64,000 nucleotides of DNA from Streptomyces sp. NBC_01317 (GTDB lineage Bacteria; Actinomycetota; Actinomycetes; Streptomycetales; Streptomycetaceae). Below, piece by piece: positions 54,065 through 62,750 of the stretch. The DNA is taken from assembly GCF_035961655.1 (NCBI RefSeq), contig NZ_CP108393.1, forward strand, positions 1,736,001-1,800,000, written 5' to 3'. The notes beneath the pieces are model-generated. The model made no database searches. It was not told where the DNA came from and saw nothing but the letters and a program-made list of their open reading frames with translations. Position 1 is the first letter of the stretch. Every line of letters begins with the position of its first letter. The position numbers and the translations under genes were made by a program.

Positions 54065-56988
54065 GGTGTGTCCTCCTCGTGGGTGCCGGCGAACGAGGCC
54101 GCCGCCGGGCTCGGTCGGCGCCGGTCCTGGCGGAGCGCGTGCGGGAGCCGGGCCGTCGGGGACGTGTCGGCGTACACACTGGTGAAGCGGTACGCGCCGG
54201 AGCCGACCCGGTACAGGACGTGGTCGCGGCCGGTGCTGAGCGGTGTGACGTGCGGGGCGTCCTCGACGCGCGTGTCCGACTCGCGGACCGACGCAGGGTC
54301 GGTGGTGGGGACGCGGACGTCGGCGGTGGCGCCCGGCGGCACCTCGACCCGCAGCTCGAAGCGGTCGCCGTCCCGGGTCCAGCGGATCTCGATCGCGCCG
54401 CGTACCGATTCGTGCCGGGCGCCGGCGTGGGTGAGCCCGCCGGGGTGGGGCCGGACGCTCAGGTGGCGGTAGCCGGTGGAGTCCGGGCGCTGGCCGAGTC
54501 CGGCGACCCCGCGGTAGAGCCATTCGCCGACCGAGCCGAGCGCGTAGTGGTTGAAGGAGTTCATGGACGCCGCCTGGAAGCCGCCCTCGGGGGTCCAGCC
54601 GTCCCAGCGCTCCCACACGGTGGTGGCGCCGTGGCGCAGGGGGAAGAGCCAGGAGGGGTGGTCCGTACGGCGCAGCAGCGCGTGTACGAGGTCGGCCCTG
54701 CCGTGCGCGTCCAGGACGGGGGCGGCGAGGGCGACGCCGAGGAAGCCGGTGGTGAGGGCGGGTCCGGCCTGTTCGACCAGTTCGGCGAGGCGGCGGGCGG
54801 CGGGGGGCGCGAGGTCGGCGGGGAGGAGTGCGAAGGCGAGTGCGACGAGGTAGCCGGTCTGGGTGTCGCCTTCGATCCGTACGGAGGTCACGTCGGCGGT
54901 GACGTCGGAGGTCTCGTCGGTGGTGACCTCGGCGGTCACCTCAGCGGTGACTCCGACCGTGACGAACTGTTCGGCGAACACGGCACTGATGGCGTCGGCC
55001 AGTTCCCCGTACCGCCGCGCGGTCTCCCGCTCCCCCAGGACGTCCGCGGCCAGGGAGGTGATCCTGGCACTGTGGGCGAAGTACGCGGTGGCGATGACGT
55101 CGCGCGGGGTGGGGGTGCCGGGCGCGAGCCAGTCGGCGAAGTGCGGTCCCACCCTCTTCCGCCATACTAGGTCCGGGTTGTGACGGTGGATCAGGTCGAC
55201 CCAGGCGCGCATGCCGTCGAGGGCGCGGGCGAGGAAGCGCGGGTCGTCGTACGTACGGTAGAGGTGCCACGGGATGATCACCCCGGCGTCGCCCCACCCG
55301 GGCGCCCCCTCGTCGTCCACGCCCGCGAGGCGGGGGGCGACGTTGGTGAATCCGCCGTCGGGGGTGCGCGCGTCGTCCACGTCCCGCAGCCACTTGGTGA
55401 AGAACGCGGCGACGTCTGCGTTGAGGGCGGCGGTGGGGAGGAACACCTGGGCGTCGGCGAGCCAGCCGAGGCGTTCGTCGCGCTGCGGGCAGTCCGTCGG
55501 GACGCTGACGAAGTTGGACCGCTGCCCCCAGGAGACACAGTCGTGCAGGCGGCGGATGCCGGGGTCCGAGCAGTCGAACGCGCCGGCCCACGGGGTGTCG
55601 CTGTGCAGGACGACGGCGACGACGTCCGACGGGTCGACGTCGGGGAGTCCGCTGATCTCGGCGTAGCGGAAGCCGTGGTAGGTGAAGCGGGGTTCGAACA
55701 TGACGTTCTCGCGCCCGTCGCCGACGAGAACGTCGGTCGCGGCGGCCGTCCTCAGGTTGGCGGTGTACAACTGCTCGGCCCCGTCGAGGACTTCGGCGTG
55801 CCGGACGACCACCCGGCCTCCCGCCGGGAGGGCGGGGACGCGGAGCCGTACGCGCCCGGCGAGGTTCTGGCCGAAGTCGACCAGGTGCGTCTCGGGCGCG
55901 ACGCGGGTGATCGTACGGGGCAGCAAAGTGGTGATGGCCCGGACCGGTTCGTCGGGCGAGGCCACCAGCAGCCGGTGGCCGGTGTCCGTGACGACGGCGG
56001 GCGACCAGCCGGAGTCGTCGAACCCGGGCAGGTCCCAGCCGTCGGCCGCGTACCGCAGGTCGTGGCACTCGCCCATGAGCAGGTCGGCGTGGCGGGTCGC
56101 GCCGGTGGCGGTGCGCCATGCGGGGTCGGTGACGACCTTGGTCGTACGGCCGTCGGCGGCGGTGAGGTGGAGTTCGGCGATCAGCTGCGGGAACGTGCCG
56201 TAGTGGGCGCCGGCCCTGCGCGGCTCGAAGCCGACGAACCCGCTCCACCAGCCGTCGGCGAGGGTCGCGGCGAGGACGTTCTCGCCGGCCCGGACGAGGC
56301 CGGTGACGTCGTACGCCTGGTACTGGACGCGGTGGTGGTAGTCGGTCCAGCCGGGGGCGAGTTCGGCGTCGCCGACGCGGGCGCCGTTGATCCTGACCTC
56401 GTACAGGCCCCGCGCGCTGACGTAGAGGCGGGCGCGGGCCAGGCGCTCCGCGGAGAAGGCCCGGCGCAGGGTGGGGCAGGGGGCGAGTCCGTGGTGGTCG
56501 AGGGCGACGACGCCTTCGGTGGGGGCGTCCACGACGTCCACGGGCCGGGGGTCGTGGGCGATCCAGGAGGCGCTCCACGCGTCGGTGTCCATCATCGCGG
56601 TCTCGAACCACGACGTGGCCTCGGCGGGGCGCAGGGGCGAGGGTCCCGCGGGCCAGACGGTGACACGCCAGTGGTAGCGCGTACGGGCCGTCAGGGCGGG
56701 TCCGCCGTAGACCACTCCGACGGCGTCCGGGTCCGCGACCCGCCCGGTGTCCCAGAGCGGCCGTCCCCCGCCGGCCAGGTCCCGGGGATCCTCGGCGACC
56801 CTGACCCGGTAGGCGACGGGGTCGTCGCCGCGCCGGTCGGACGCCAGCCGCCAGGAGAGGAGGGGCGCGGGCTCGTCCGTACCGAGGGGGGTGGTGCGGT
56901 GGTCGCACCGCAGCGCGTAGGGCCGCAGGCCGGACGGTGGGGCGGAGGGGCTCGGGGTCCGTGCGTCCGCTGCCGGGGAACCGGACAC
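54061..56988 (-). CDS. GH78 alpha-L-rhamnosidase, cytoplasmic
   Basis: 975 residues, no signal peptide. Domain order follows GH78: an N-terminal fibronectin-like part (LRCDHRTTPLGTDEPAPLLS at about 25), the Bac_rhamnosid_N jelly roll (LYVSARGLYEVRINGARVGD), the conserved domain with VDFGQNLAGRVRLRV, the (alpha/alpha)6 barrel and a C-terminal beta domain. The general acid is the Glu in DCPQRDERLGW (about 498-508), and the second conserved Glu is in TTVWERWDGWTPEGG. The GTG at 56988 follows GGAAGG by eight bases. An unusual Val-Thr-Ala-Glu-rich stretch sits at about 677-701. It leads the operon with the transporter and the GH106 gene. Confidence 0.9.
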   Translation of the reverse strand: MSGSPAADARTPSPSAPPSGLRPYALRCDHRTTPLGTDEPAPLLSWRLASDRRGDDPVAYRVRVAEDPRDLAGGGRPLWDTGRVADPDAVGVVYGGPALTARTRYHWRVTVWPAGPSPLRPAEATSWFETAMMDTDAWSASWIAHDPRPVDVVDAPTEGVVALDHHGLAPCPTLRRAFSAERLARARLYVSARGLYEVRINGARVGDAELAPGWTDYHHRVQYQAYDVTGLVRAGENVLAATLADGWWSGFVGFEPRRAGAHYGTFPQLIAELHLTAADGRTTKVVTDPAWRTATGATRHADLLMGECHDLRYAADGWDLPGFDDSGWSPAVVTDTGHRLLVASPDEPVRAITTLLPRTITRVAPETHLVDFGQNLAGRVRLRVPALPAGGRVVVRHAEVLDGAEQLYTANLRTAAATDVLVGDGRENVMFEPRFTYHGFRYAEISGLPDVDPSDVVAVVLHSDTPWAGAFDCSDPGIRRLHDCVSWGQRSNFVSVPTDCPQRDERLGWLADAQVFLPTAALNADVAAFFTKWLRDVDDARTPDGGFTNVAPRLAGVDDEGAPGWGDAGVIIPWHLYRTYDDPRFLARALDGMRAWVDLIHRHNPDLVWRKRVGPHFADWLAPGTPTPRDVIATAYFAHSARITSLAADVLGERETARRYGELADAISAVFAEQFVTVGVTAEVTAEVTTDETSDVTADVTSVRIEGDTQTGYLVALAFALLPADLAPPAARRLAELVEQAGPALTTGFLGVALAAPVLDAHGRADLVHALLRRTDHPSWLFPLRHGATTVWERWDGWTPEGGFQAASMNSFNHYALGSVGEWLYRGVAGLGQRPDSTGYRHLSVRPHPGGLTHAGARHESVRGAIEIRWTRDGDRFELRVEVPPGATADVRVPTTDPASVRESDTRVEDAPHVTPLSTGRDHVLYRVGSGAYRFTSVYADTSPTARLPHALRQDRRRPSPAAASFAGTHEEDTP

Positions 56989-57351
56989 GAGCACGTCCTT
57001 CCTTGGCGCCGCGACAGCGCACACGACCACGTCGAATGTGAAATCTGACGTGAATCTAACGTGAATTCCGTGGCGTGGAGACTATGAGCCGCCCACAGGG
57101 GTGTCAAGAGTGCCGACCACGTGTCAACTCGGCGGCACATAAAGGGCCCTAACGCCTCATATGGACACACGCGCCAGGGCGTGGCGCGCCGCCTCACGGG
57201 ATATGCGGTGTGATTACCACATGATAGAGCGTTAAAATGATGGACGACAGGTGACGCGAAGTCACCCTCCTTGCGGCCGGAACGCATTGGGTGGCATGGA
57301 TCGGCGCGGACGGGACACCCGTACGCCAGACAGAGACAGAGGAGGCGCACG
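56989..57351. other. 363-bp divergent region, rhamnoside operon / DUF4236 gene
   Basis: No gene is supported. The side next to 56989 carries three spaced ACGTGAAT-type repeats (listed separately). The middle part (57120-57240) is less GC-rich and holds AT-rich stretches such as TAGAGCGTTAAAATG that may be the promoter of the plus-strand gene. Confidence 0.55.
57036..57066. promoter_or_regulatory. Direct repeats ATGTGAAA / ACGTGAAT / ACGTGAAT
   Basis: Three copies start at 57036, 57048 and 57059, spaced 12 and 11 bases, 48-78 bases upstream of the GH78 start. Helical phasing on one DNA face suggests binding of several regulator subunits. The regulator is unknown and is not encoded next to the operon. 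Confidence 0.5.
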
Positions 57352-57552
57352 ATGCCGATCACGTTCCGCAAGAGTTTCCGGATCCTGCCTGGGGTGCGGC
57401 TCAACATCAACCGCCGCTCCTGGTCCGTCACGACGGGCGGCGGCAAGCACGGGCCGCGCCACACGTCGAGCAGTACGGGGCGCAGGACGACGTCGATGGA
57501 CCTGCCGGGCCCGTTCGGCTGGCGCAAGACCACGAGGACCAAGAAGAGCTGA
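57352..57552 (+). CDS. Small DUF4236 protein
   Basis: 66 residues. The start MPITFRKSFRILPGVRLNIN matches the DUF4236 pattern (short F-R-K-S, then P-G-V-R-x-N), followed by a basic Ser/Thr/Gly/Arg-rich tail. ATG at 57352 follows AGAGGAGG. The upstream in-frame start at 57271 adds unrelated Arg-rich residues. Function unknown; the pI is very basic. It lies between the rhamnoside operon and murA2. Confidence 0.75.
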   Translation: MPITFRKSFRILPGVRLNINRRSWSVTTGGGKHGPRHTSSSTGRRTTSMDLPGPFGWRKTTRTKKS

Positions 57553-57674
57553 CACGCGGCGCGGGCGCGGAGACACACCCGTACGGCGGACCCCGGTGGC
57601 GGGGCGGGGCCGGGGCGGCGACCATCGGACATGCACCTGGTGCATCACTCCAACGGCCCACCCTGGCCCCTTTC

Positions 57675-57694
57675 CTATCTCACAGCTGATATAG
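57675..57694. promoter_or_regulatory. Promoter and inverted repeat of murA2
   Basis: CTATnTCA and TGAnATAG form an inverted repeat with a 4-base centre, overlapping a -10-like TATAGC (57690-57695). The ATG is at 57704, eight bases after the hexamer, and no ribosome-binding site is between them, so the mRNA is probably leaderless. A second palindrome, ATGCACC-T-GGTGCAT, is at 57631-57645. Confidence 0.55.
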
Positions 57695-57703
57695 CCTGCC
57701 CCT

Positions 57704-59233
57704 ATGGCAGACGACTACCTCGCACGCATCGGCAAGCTCATCCGCGTCGCCCGGCAGCACAGGGGCTGGACCCAGACCCAGCTCGCCGAGGCACTGGCCA
57801 CCAGCCAGAGCGCCGTGAACCGCATCGAGCGTGGCAACCAGAACATCAGCCTTGAGATGATCGCGCGCATCGGTGAGGCGCTCGACAGCGAGATCGTGTC
57901 GCTCGGGTACGCCGGACCGATGCATCTGCGGGTCGTCGGCGGGCGCCGGCTGTCCGGCGCCATCGACGTCAAGACGAGCAAGAACGCCTGTGTGGCGCTG
58001 CTCTGCGGTTCGCTGCTCAACAAGGGCCGTACGGTCCTGCGCCGCGTGGCCAGGATCGAGGAGGTCTTCCGGCTGCTGGAGGTGCTGAACTCCATCGGGG
58101 TGCGCACCCGCTGGATCAACGACGGCGTGGACCTGGAGATCGTGCCCGCCGCCGAGCTGGACATGGAGGCGATCGACGCCGACGCGGCCCGCCGTACCCG
58201 CTCCATCATCATGTTCCTCGGCCCGCTGCTGCACCGCCTGGACACCTTCCGGCTGCCGTACGCCGGCGGCTGCGACCTCGGTACGCGCACGATCGAGCCG
58301 CACATGATCGCGCTGCGCCGCTTCGGCCTCGACATCGCCGCGACCGAGGGGCTCTACCACGCGCAGGTGGACCGTACGGTGGCGCCGGACCGCCCGATCG
58401 TCCTGACCGAGCGCGGTGACACGGTGACCGAGAACGCGCTGCTGGCCGCCGCCCGCCACGACGGCACGACCGTCATCCGCAACGCCTCCTCCAACTACAT
58501 GGTCCAGGACCTGTGCTTCTTCCTGGAGGCGCTGGGGGTACGGGTCGACGGCATCGGTACGACGACCCTCACCGTGCACGGCACGCCGAACATCGACGTG
58601 GACGTCGACTACTCCCCCTCCGAGGACCCGGTCGAGGCGATGAGCCTGATCGCGGCGGCGGTGGTCACCGAGTCCCGGCTGACGATCCGCCGGGTGCCGA
58701 TCGAGTTCCTGGAGATCGAGCTCGCGGTGCTGGAGGAGATGGGGCTCGACCACGACCGTACGGCGGAGTACGCGGCCGACAACGGCCGTACCCGCCTGGT
58801 CGACCTGACCGTACGGCCCTCCAAGCTGGAGGCGCCGATCGACAAGATCCACCCGATGCCGTTCCCCGGCCTGAACATCGACAACGTGCCGTTCTTCGCG
58901 GCCATCGCGGCGGTGGCCCAGGGCAAGACGCTGATCCACGACTGGGTGTACGACAACCGCGCGATCTACCTCACGGACCTCAACCGCCTGGGCGGCCGGC
59001 TCCAACTCCTCGACCCGCACCGGGTCCTGGTCGAGGGCCCCACCCGCTGGCGCGCCGCCGAGATGATGTGCCCGCCGGCACTGCGGCCCGCGGTGGTGGT
59101 CCTGCTGGCGATGATGGCGGCGGAGGGGACGTCCGTCCTGCGCAACGTCTACGTCATCAACCGGGGTTACGAGGACCTTGCGGAGCGCCTCAACTCGGTG
59201 GGCGCGCAGATCGAGATCTTCCGCGACATCTGA
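57704..59233 (+). CDS. murA2: MurA paralogue fused to an XRE helix-turn-helix
   Basis: 509 residues in two parts. Residues 1-68 form an XRE/Cro helix-turn-helix (LIRVARQHRGWTQTQLAEAL, then ATSQSAVNRIERG). Residues about 72-509 are a full EPSP-synthase-fold UDP-GlcNAc 1-carboxyvinyltransferase, the enzyme that adds enolpyruvate to UDP-GlcNAc at the start of peptidoglycan synthesis. The Lys-Asn of MurA (VKTSKNACVALL) and the catalytic Cys loop (AGGCDLGTRTIEPH, with Cys near residue 190) are present. The conserved Asp region reads PFPGLNIDNVPFFA where standard MurA has PTDxQ. S. coelicolor has a second murA of this type beside acnA (memory). Normal MurA is about 420-450 residues. The enzyme may be active, regulatory, or both. 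Confidence 0.88.
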   Translation: MADDYLARIGKLIRVARQHRGWTQTQLAEALATSQSAVNRIERGNQNISLEMIARIGEALDSEIVSLGYAGPMHLRVVGGRRLSGAIDVKTSKNACVALLCGSLLNKGRTVLRRVARIEEVFRLLEVLNSIGVRTRWINDGVDLEIVPAAELDMEAIDADAARRTRSIIMFLGPLLHRLDTFRLPYAGGCDLGTRTIEPHMIALRRFGLDIAATEGLYHAQVDRTVAPDRPIVLTERGDTVTENALLAAARHDGTTVIRNASSNYMVQDLCFFLEALGVRVDGIGTTTLTVHGTPNIDVDVDYSPSEDPVEAMSLIAAAVVTESRLTIRRVPIEFLEIELAVLEEMGLDHDRTAEYAADNGRTRLVDLTVRPSKLEAPIDKIHPMPFPGLNIDNVPFFAAIAAVAQGKTLIHDWVYDNRAIYLTDLNRLGGRLQLLDPHRVLVEGPTRWRAAEMMCPPALRPAVVVLLAMMAAEGTSVLRNVYVINRGYEDLAERLNSVGAQIEIFRDI

Positions 59234-59238
59234 ACAAC

Positions 59239-59278
59239 GGGGTGTCGTGCCCCTTGGCAGCAAGGAGCACGACACCCC
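59239..59278 (+). terminator. Terminator of murA2
   Basis: Outer 12-bp stem GGGGTGTCGTGC and inner stem CCTTG/CAAGG with loop GCAG, separated by one unpaired base on each side. It starts five bases after the stop codon. Confidence 0.85.
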
Positions 59279-59528
59279 TAAACGCCTGACGAACTGCGGC
59301 TATACCCTTTCTCGACCTTCCATTGTTCACCGCTGTTTTTCATCACCTTGTGCAACGCATGTGTAAGATGATCTTGAATAGGTAACGGTGCATCAGTGCC
59401 ACCTGACCGCCCGTCGGCCTTTACGGAGAGTGCTCACCAGAGGGGCCGTGCAATGCCAGCGCCAACGCCGCCACTGGCGTTCGTTGAATACGGACCTCAG
59501 TCCTCTCCGCGCACGCGCATCAAGCGCA
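59279..59528. other. Low-GC boundary after murA2
   Basis: 250 bases without a supported gene. Composition drops in GC compared with everything to the left (for example TTCACCGCTGTTTTTCATCA), marking the start of the acquired-looking segment. No tRNA, direct repeat pair or integrase gene that would define an attachment site was seen. Confidence 0.5.
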
Positions 59529-61694
59529 CTACACCGCTGCGGCTAGTTCGGTCCCGGACCTCCACAGGCACCGACGCTCCTTCGGCCATCCGGCTGCCCC
59601 CACGTCCAGGTCGGTGGTTTGCCGCGGCACGAACCCTTCGCCGAGCCGCACCCATGAGCCCGCCAGGTCCAGCAGTGGAACCACCGCAGCCGGGACGCTG
59701 CTCAGGTCATCCTGTCCTTCGGTATCTGCGAGAACGGGCACAACCTGGTCCCACAAGGAGATGAGTCGCGCCAGGTTTTCGGCGCTTTCGACACCCTGGG
59801 CGAGGGTGAGCGTGTTCAGATCACCCGGGTCAGGCCAGTTCCCTGATGTTTCAACGGCGAAGACACTCGCCAGCACCTCGGTGGCCACGGCCCAGTGCGA
59901 CGGGGCGCGGTGAGTACGCAGCCACTCCAGCACTGGTCGCAGCAAGAGCCCTCGGATCTCGAACGCGGTTCCAAAGTCCGGGTCTATGGCGTTGGCCACA
60001 TCGCTGAGCACGCGTAGCGGGTGCTGAGGGGTGGAGTGGTGTGGACGGTTGTCTCCCACTGCGAGGTCGAGCAGGCCCGTCACCGCCTCGGGCAGCAGAT
60101 ACTGAGCAGCCGACTGCGCAAGTTGACGAGCAGCGGCGTCACCCTGCGGATCGACTGTGATCCCGTACGTCTGCTCGGCCTCGCGTGGGCTGGCGAGGAC
60201 CGTTCGGGCCTGGGCGACAGCGAACTGAGCGGCCCCCCGGTCCAGCCGGGCGTATTCGGACACTACAGCGAAGGTTCTGGTGCCCCACTCGGTTGGCGTG
60301 GGCAGCGTTCGGACCCAGGTATGGGCGGTCATCCGAGCGTCAGAGGAGCCCGAGACCCGGGCGGCGGACATCACAGCGGAGGCGAGGTCACGGTCCCGGT
60401 CTGGGAAGGCGTCGCAGAGGGTGGACCACGGCCTGCCTGCCGGCTGTGTGAAGAACCACCGGGCAATCAGCGGTGCGCGCAGCGCAGGTTGCAGGTGCCA
60501 GACACCGTTGACAGTCCCAACGAGGCCATTGCGCGCGAGGCGCTCCATGAGGCCGGACATGCTGGCTGGCGGCTCGCGGACAAGAGGCGCGAGCGCGTAC
60601 AGCGTCTCGCCGGAAGCCCCTCCCAGTGCCGCTACACAGGCCAGAGCATCGACGGCCGACTCGGACTCGGTGATACGGCGGAGATGTCGTTCTACGTTCG
60701 CCAGGTGCGCTGCGCCGCTGGCCACCTGGCTGCCCTCGCCCTTGGCGAACATCTCACACAAGGTGAGGGCCCAACCCGGCCGTCCGGCCGCTTGGTCGAG
60801 GACCACCATCCGGGCCCGGTGACCGGTGACGCCCAGCGAGGTAACCAGTGTGTTCATGTCGGATCGCTCCAACAGATCAACGTCGATGCGGAGACCTCTG
60901 GGAGGGGCCGCTGTTACCTCGTCTGCCCTGTCAGGCCAGGTAGTCGCGACGATGGCGAAGGCATGCTTCGCCCCGTGACGCGCCCGCCGCAGCACACGCA
61001 TCTCATTGAGGCGAATATGGGCGTCGTCCACGACAACGGCAGCGGGCCGGGTTTCCAGCAGCCCATCCAGAATGCGGTCCGCTTGCGCCTGCTCAAGATA
61101 AGCGACCTGGCCTTCCAATTCGGTGGTGAGCCGCGTCTTACCCACACCAGGCACGCCCACCGGCACGACGTCCTGGCCATGGGCGACAGCGTCGGTAAGC
61201 GTGGCGAGAGTAGCTTCCCGTCCGAGGAGGTCGGTTCGGTCAGCCAGGTCCTTCGGCAGGTCCAGCGGCCGATCAAGCAGAGCACCGAGCTCTCCTCTGA
61301 TACCGAGGAGGCTGAACCGCCACACCGGCTCGGTGACGAGGCTGGTGACAAACCAGTCCTGGGCGTAGATGTGTGGTGCTGGGAGGTCGCGTTCGGTACA
61401 CAGCCGATCCATGGTCGCGCGCTTTGTTGCGTCAACCGGTTGTGAACAGGCCATCACGATCAGGTCGGCCTGCACATCCTCTTCGTGCATTCTGCGAAGG
61501 CCCGTGCGCAGATTCGCCACCGGATCACCGGTGGTGACCAGCAGACGCCCACGAGCGTCCACGTCCTCGGAGCCCCACGGAAAGTAGATATCGGCGTCGC
61601 GGCCGAAGTCATGCCCGTCTTCAACCGCGGCTAGAGCGTGTCTCTTTGAATGGTTGGTCAGTTGATCTGATGTGGCCGTCCGATTAGTGATCAC
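59529..61694 (-). pseudogene. STAND-type NTPase gene, 5' end cut off by an IS
   Basis: The open frame gives 721 residues, but the first 20 (from 61694) are encoded by the end of the inserted IS. The host part begins at the CTAG at 61631-61634 with LAAVEDGHDFGRDADIYFPW. This N-terminal domain has a GxDxGRDADI motif like Mrr-type nuclease or related effector domains, without a visible catalytic Lys. A P-loop NTPase follows: Walker A VGVPGVGKTR (about 179-188 of the open frame) and Walker B AAVVVDDAH (about 218-226). The C-terminal 450 residues are helical, without recognised motifs. The missing first part lies beyond the IS at 63427-63541 in the same frame. Function before disruption unknown; conflict or defence systems use such architectures. 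Confidence 0.7.
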
Positions 61695-62531
61695 TGATGT
61701 GATGTGGGACCGGATCGAGTCGCTGATGCCGGCCGATCCGGTCCGCGGTCGACGATGGGCCGATCACCGCCGCACCTTGGAAGCCATCGCGTGGAAGTAC
61801 AGAACAGGCTCACCCTGGCGGGACCTGCCCGACGAGCTCGGCTCGTTCCAGACCGCCCATAAACGGCTGATCAGGTGGGCCGTCGACGGAACCTGGGAAC
61901 GCATCCTTGGCGCGATGTTGGCAGCAGCCGAGAGGGCAGACGACATCGGCTGGACTGTGTCGGTGGACTCCACCGTGTGCAGGGCTCACCAGCATTCCGC
62001 CGGAGCCAGGAAAAGGGGGCTCCAGGCCCGGCCGAACCCGACGACCACGCACTCGGACGCTCCCGCGGCGGCCTGAGCACAAAGGTCCACCTCGCCAGCG
62101 ACAGCCGTGCACGGCCCCTGGCCCTCCGCGTCACCGCAGGCCAGGCAGGCGACGCCCCAGCTTTCGAGACCGTCATGGCCGCCATCCGTGTTCCGCGAAG
62201 CGGACCCGGGAGACCGAGGACCCGGCCTGATGCCGTCCTCGCGGACCGCGCGTACTCGTCCCGCGCGATCCGCAGTCACCTCCGCCAACGCGGCATCCAC
62301 GCCGTCATCCCCCAGCCGTCCGACCAGATCGGCCACCGTCTGCGGCGAGGCAGTGCCGGCGGCCGACCGCCGTCCTTCGACGCGGAGGCGTACAAGCAGC
62401 GCAACTCGGTCGAGCGATGCATCGCCCGGCTCAAGCAGTGGCGCGGCCTGGCCATGCGAACGGACAAGCTCGCCATCGCCTACCAGGCCGCACTCCACCT
62501 CGCCGCAATCCTCATCTGGGCCCGGCGATAA
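61672..62531 (+). CDS. IS5-family transposase, two overlapping frames
   Basis: orfA (61672-62076) encodes the N-terminal part with RTLEAIAWKYRTGSPWRDLP and the first DDE Asp in VSVDSTVCRAHQH. orfB, in the -1 frame and open from 61875 to 62531, encodes the second Asp in AVLADRAYSSRAI and the Glu in NSVERCIARLKQWRG. The frames are probably joined by slippage at the AAAAGGGGG run at 62011-62019, as in other IS427-group elements. All three catalytic acids are present, so the enzyme may be active. Confidence 0.85.
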
Positions 62532-62630
62532 ACGGCCGTCAGCGACCGAGCTTCCTGCCGGATGGAATTTCCGGTGAGTCTGCCCTAAGGCCGACGCACC
62601 CGTCCCGGCGGGAACAAATAGTTCATCATC

Positions 62631-62678
62631 GATCAGAGCCGCCCCAGACCGGTGAAACAGTCCGGGGCGGCTCTGATC
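62631..62678. terminator. Bidirectional terminator inside the IS
   Basis: Perfect 15-bp inverted repeat GATCAGAGCCGCCCC with an 18-base loop, between the transposase stop (62531) and the stop of the passenger gene (62751). Confidence 0.8.
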
Positions 62679-62750
62679 CGCGTCACGATTCAGGACAGGA
62701 TGCCCGCAATAAAGAAAGGGCCTGCCGCCCTCTCGCAGTGAACGATCGGA

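Noticed and set aside
59396..59764. 122-codon plus-strand open frame after murA2
   Set aside because: It overlaps the well-supported NTPase frame, lacks a ribosome-binding site, and its translation (Pro/Arg/Ser/Thr-rich) shows no family features.
60021..61445. 474-codon plus-strand open frame opposite the NTPase fragment
   Set aside because: The minus-strand frame contains Walker A and B motifs in order; this one has no motif.
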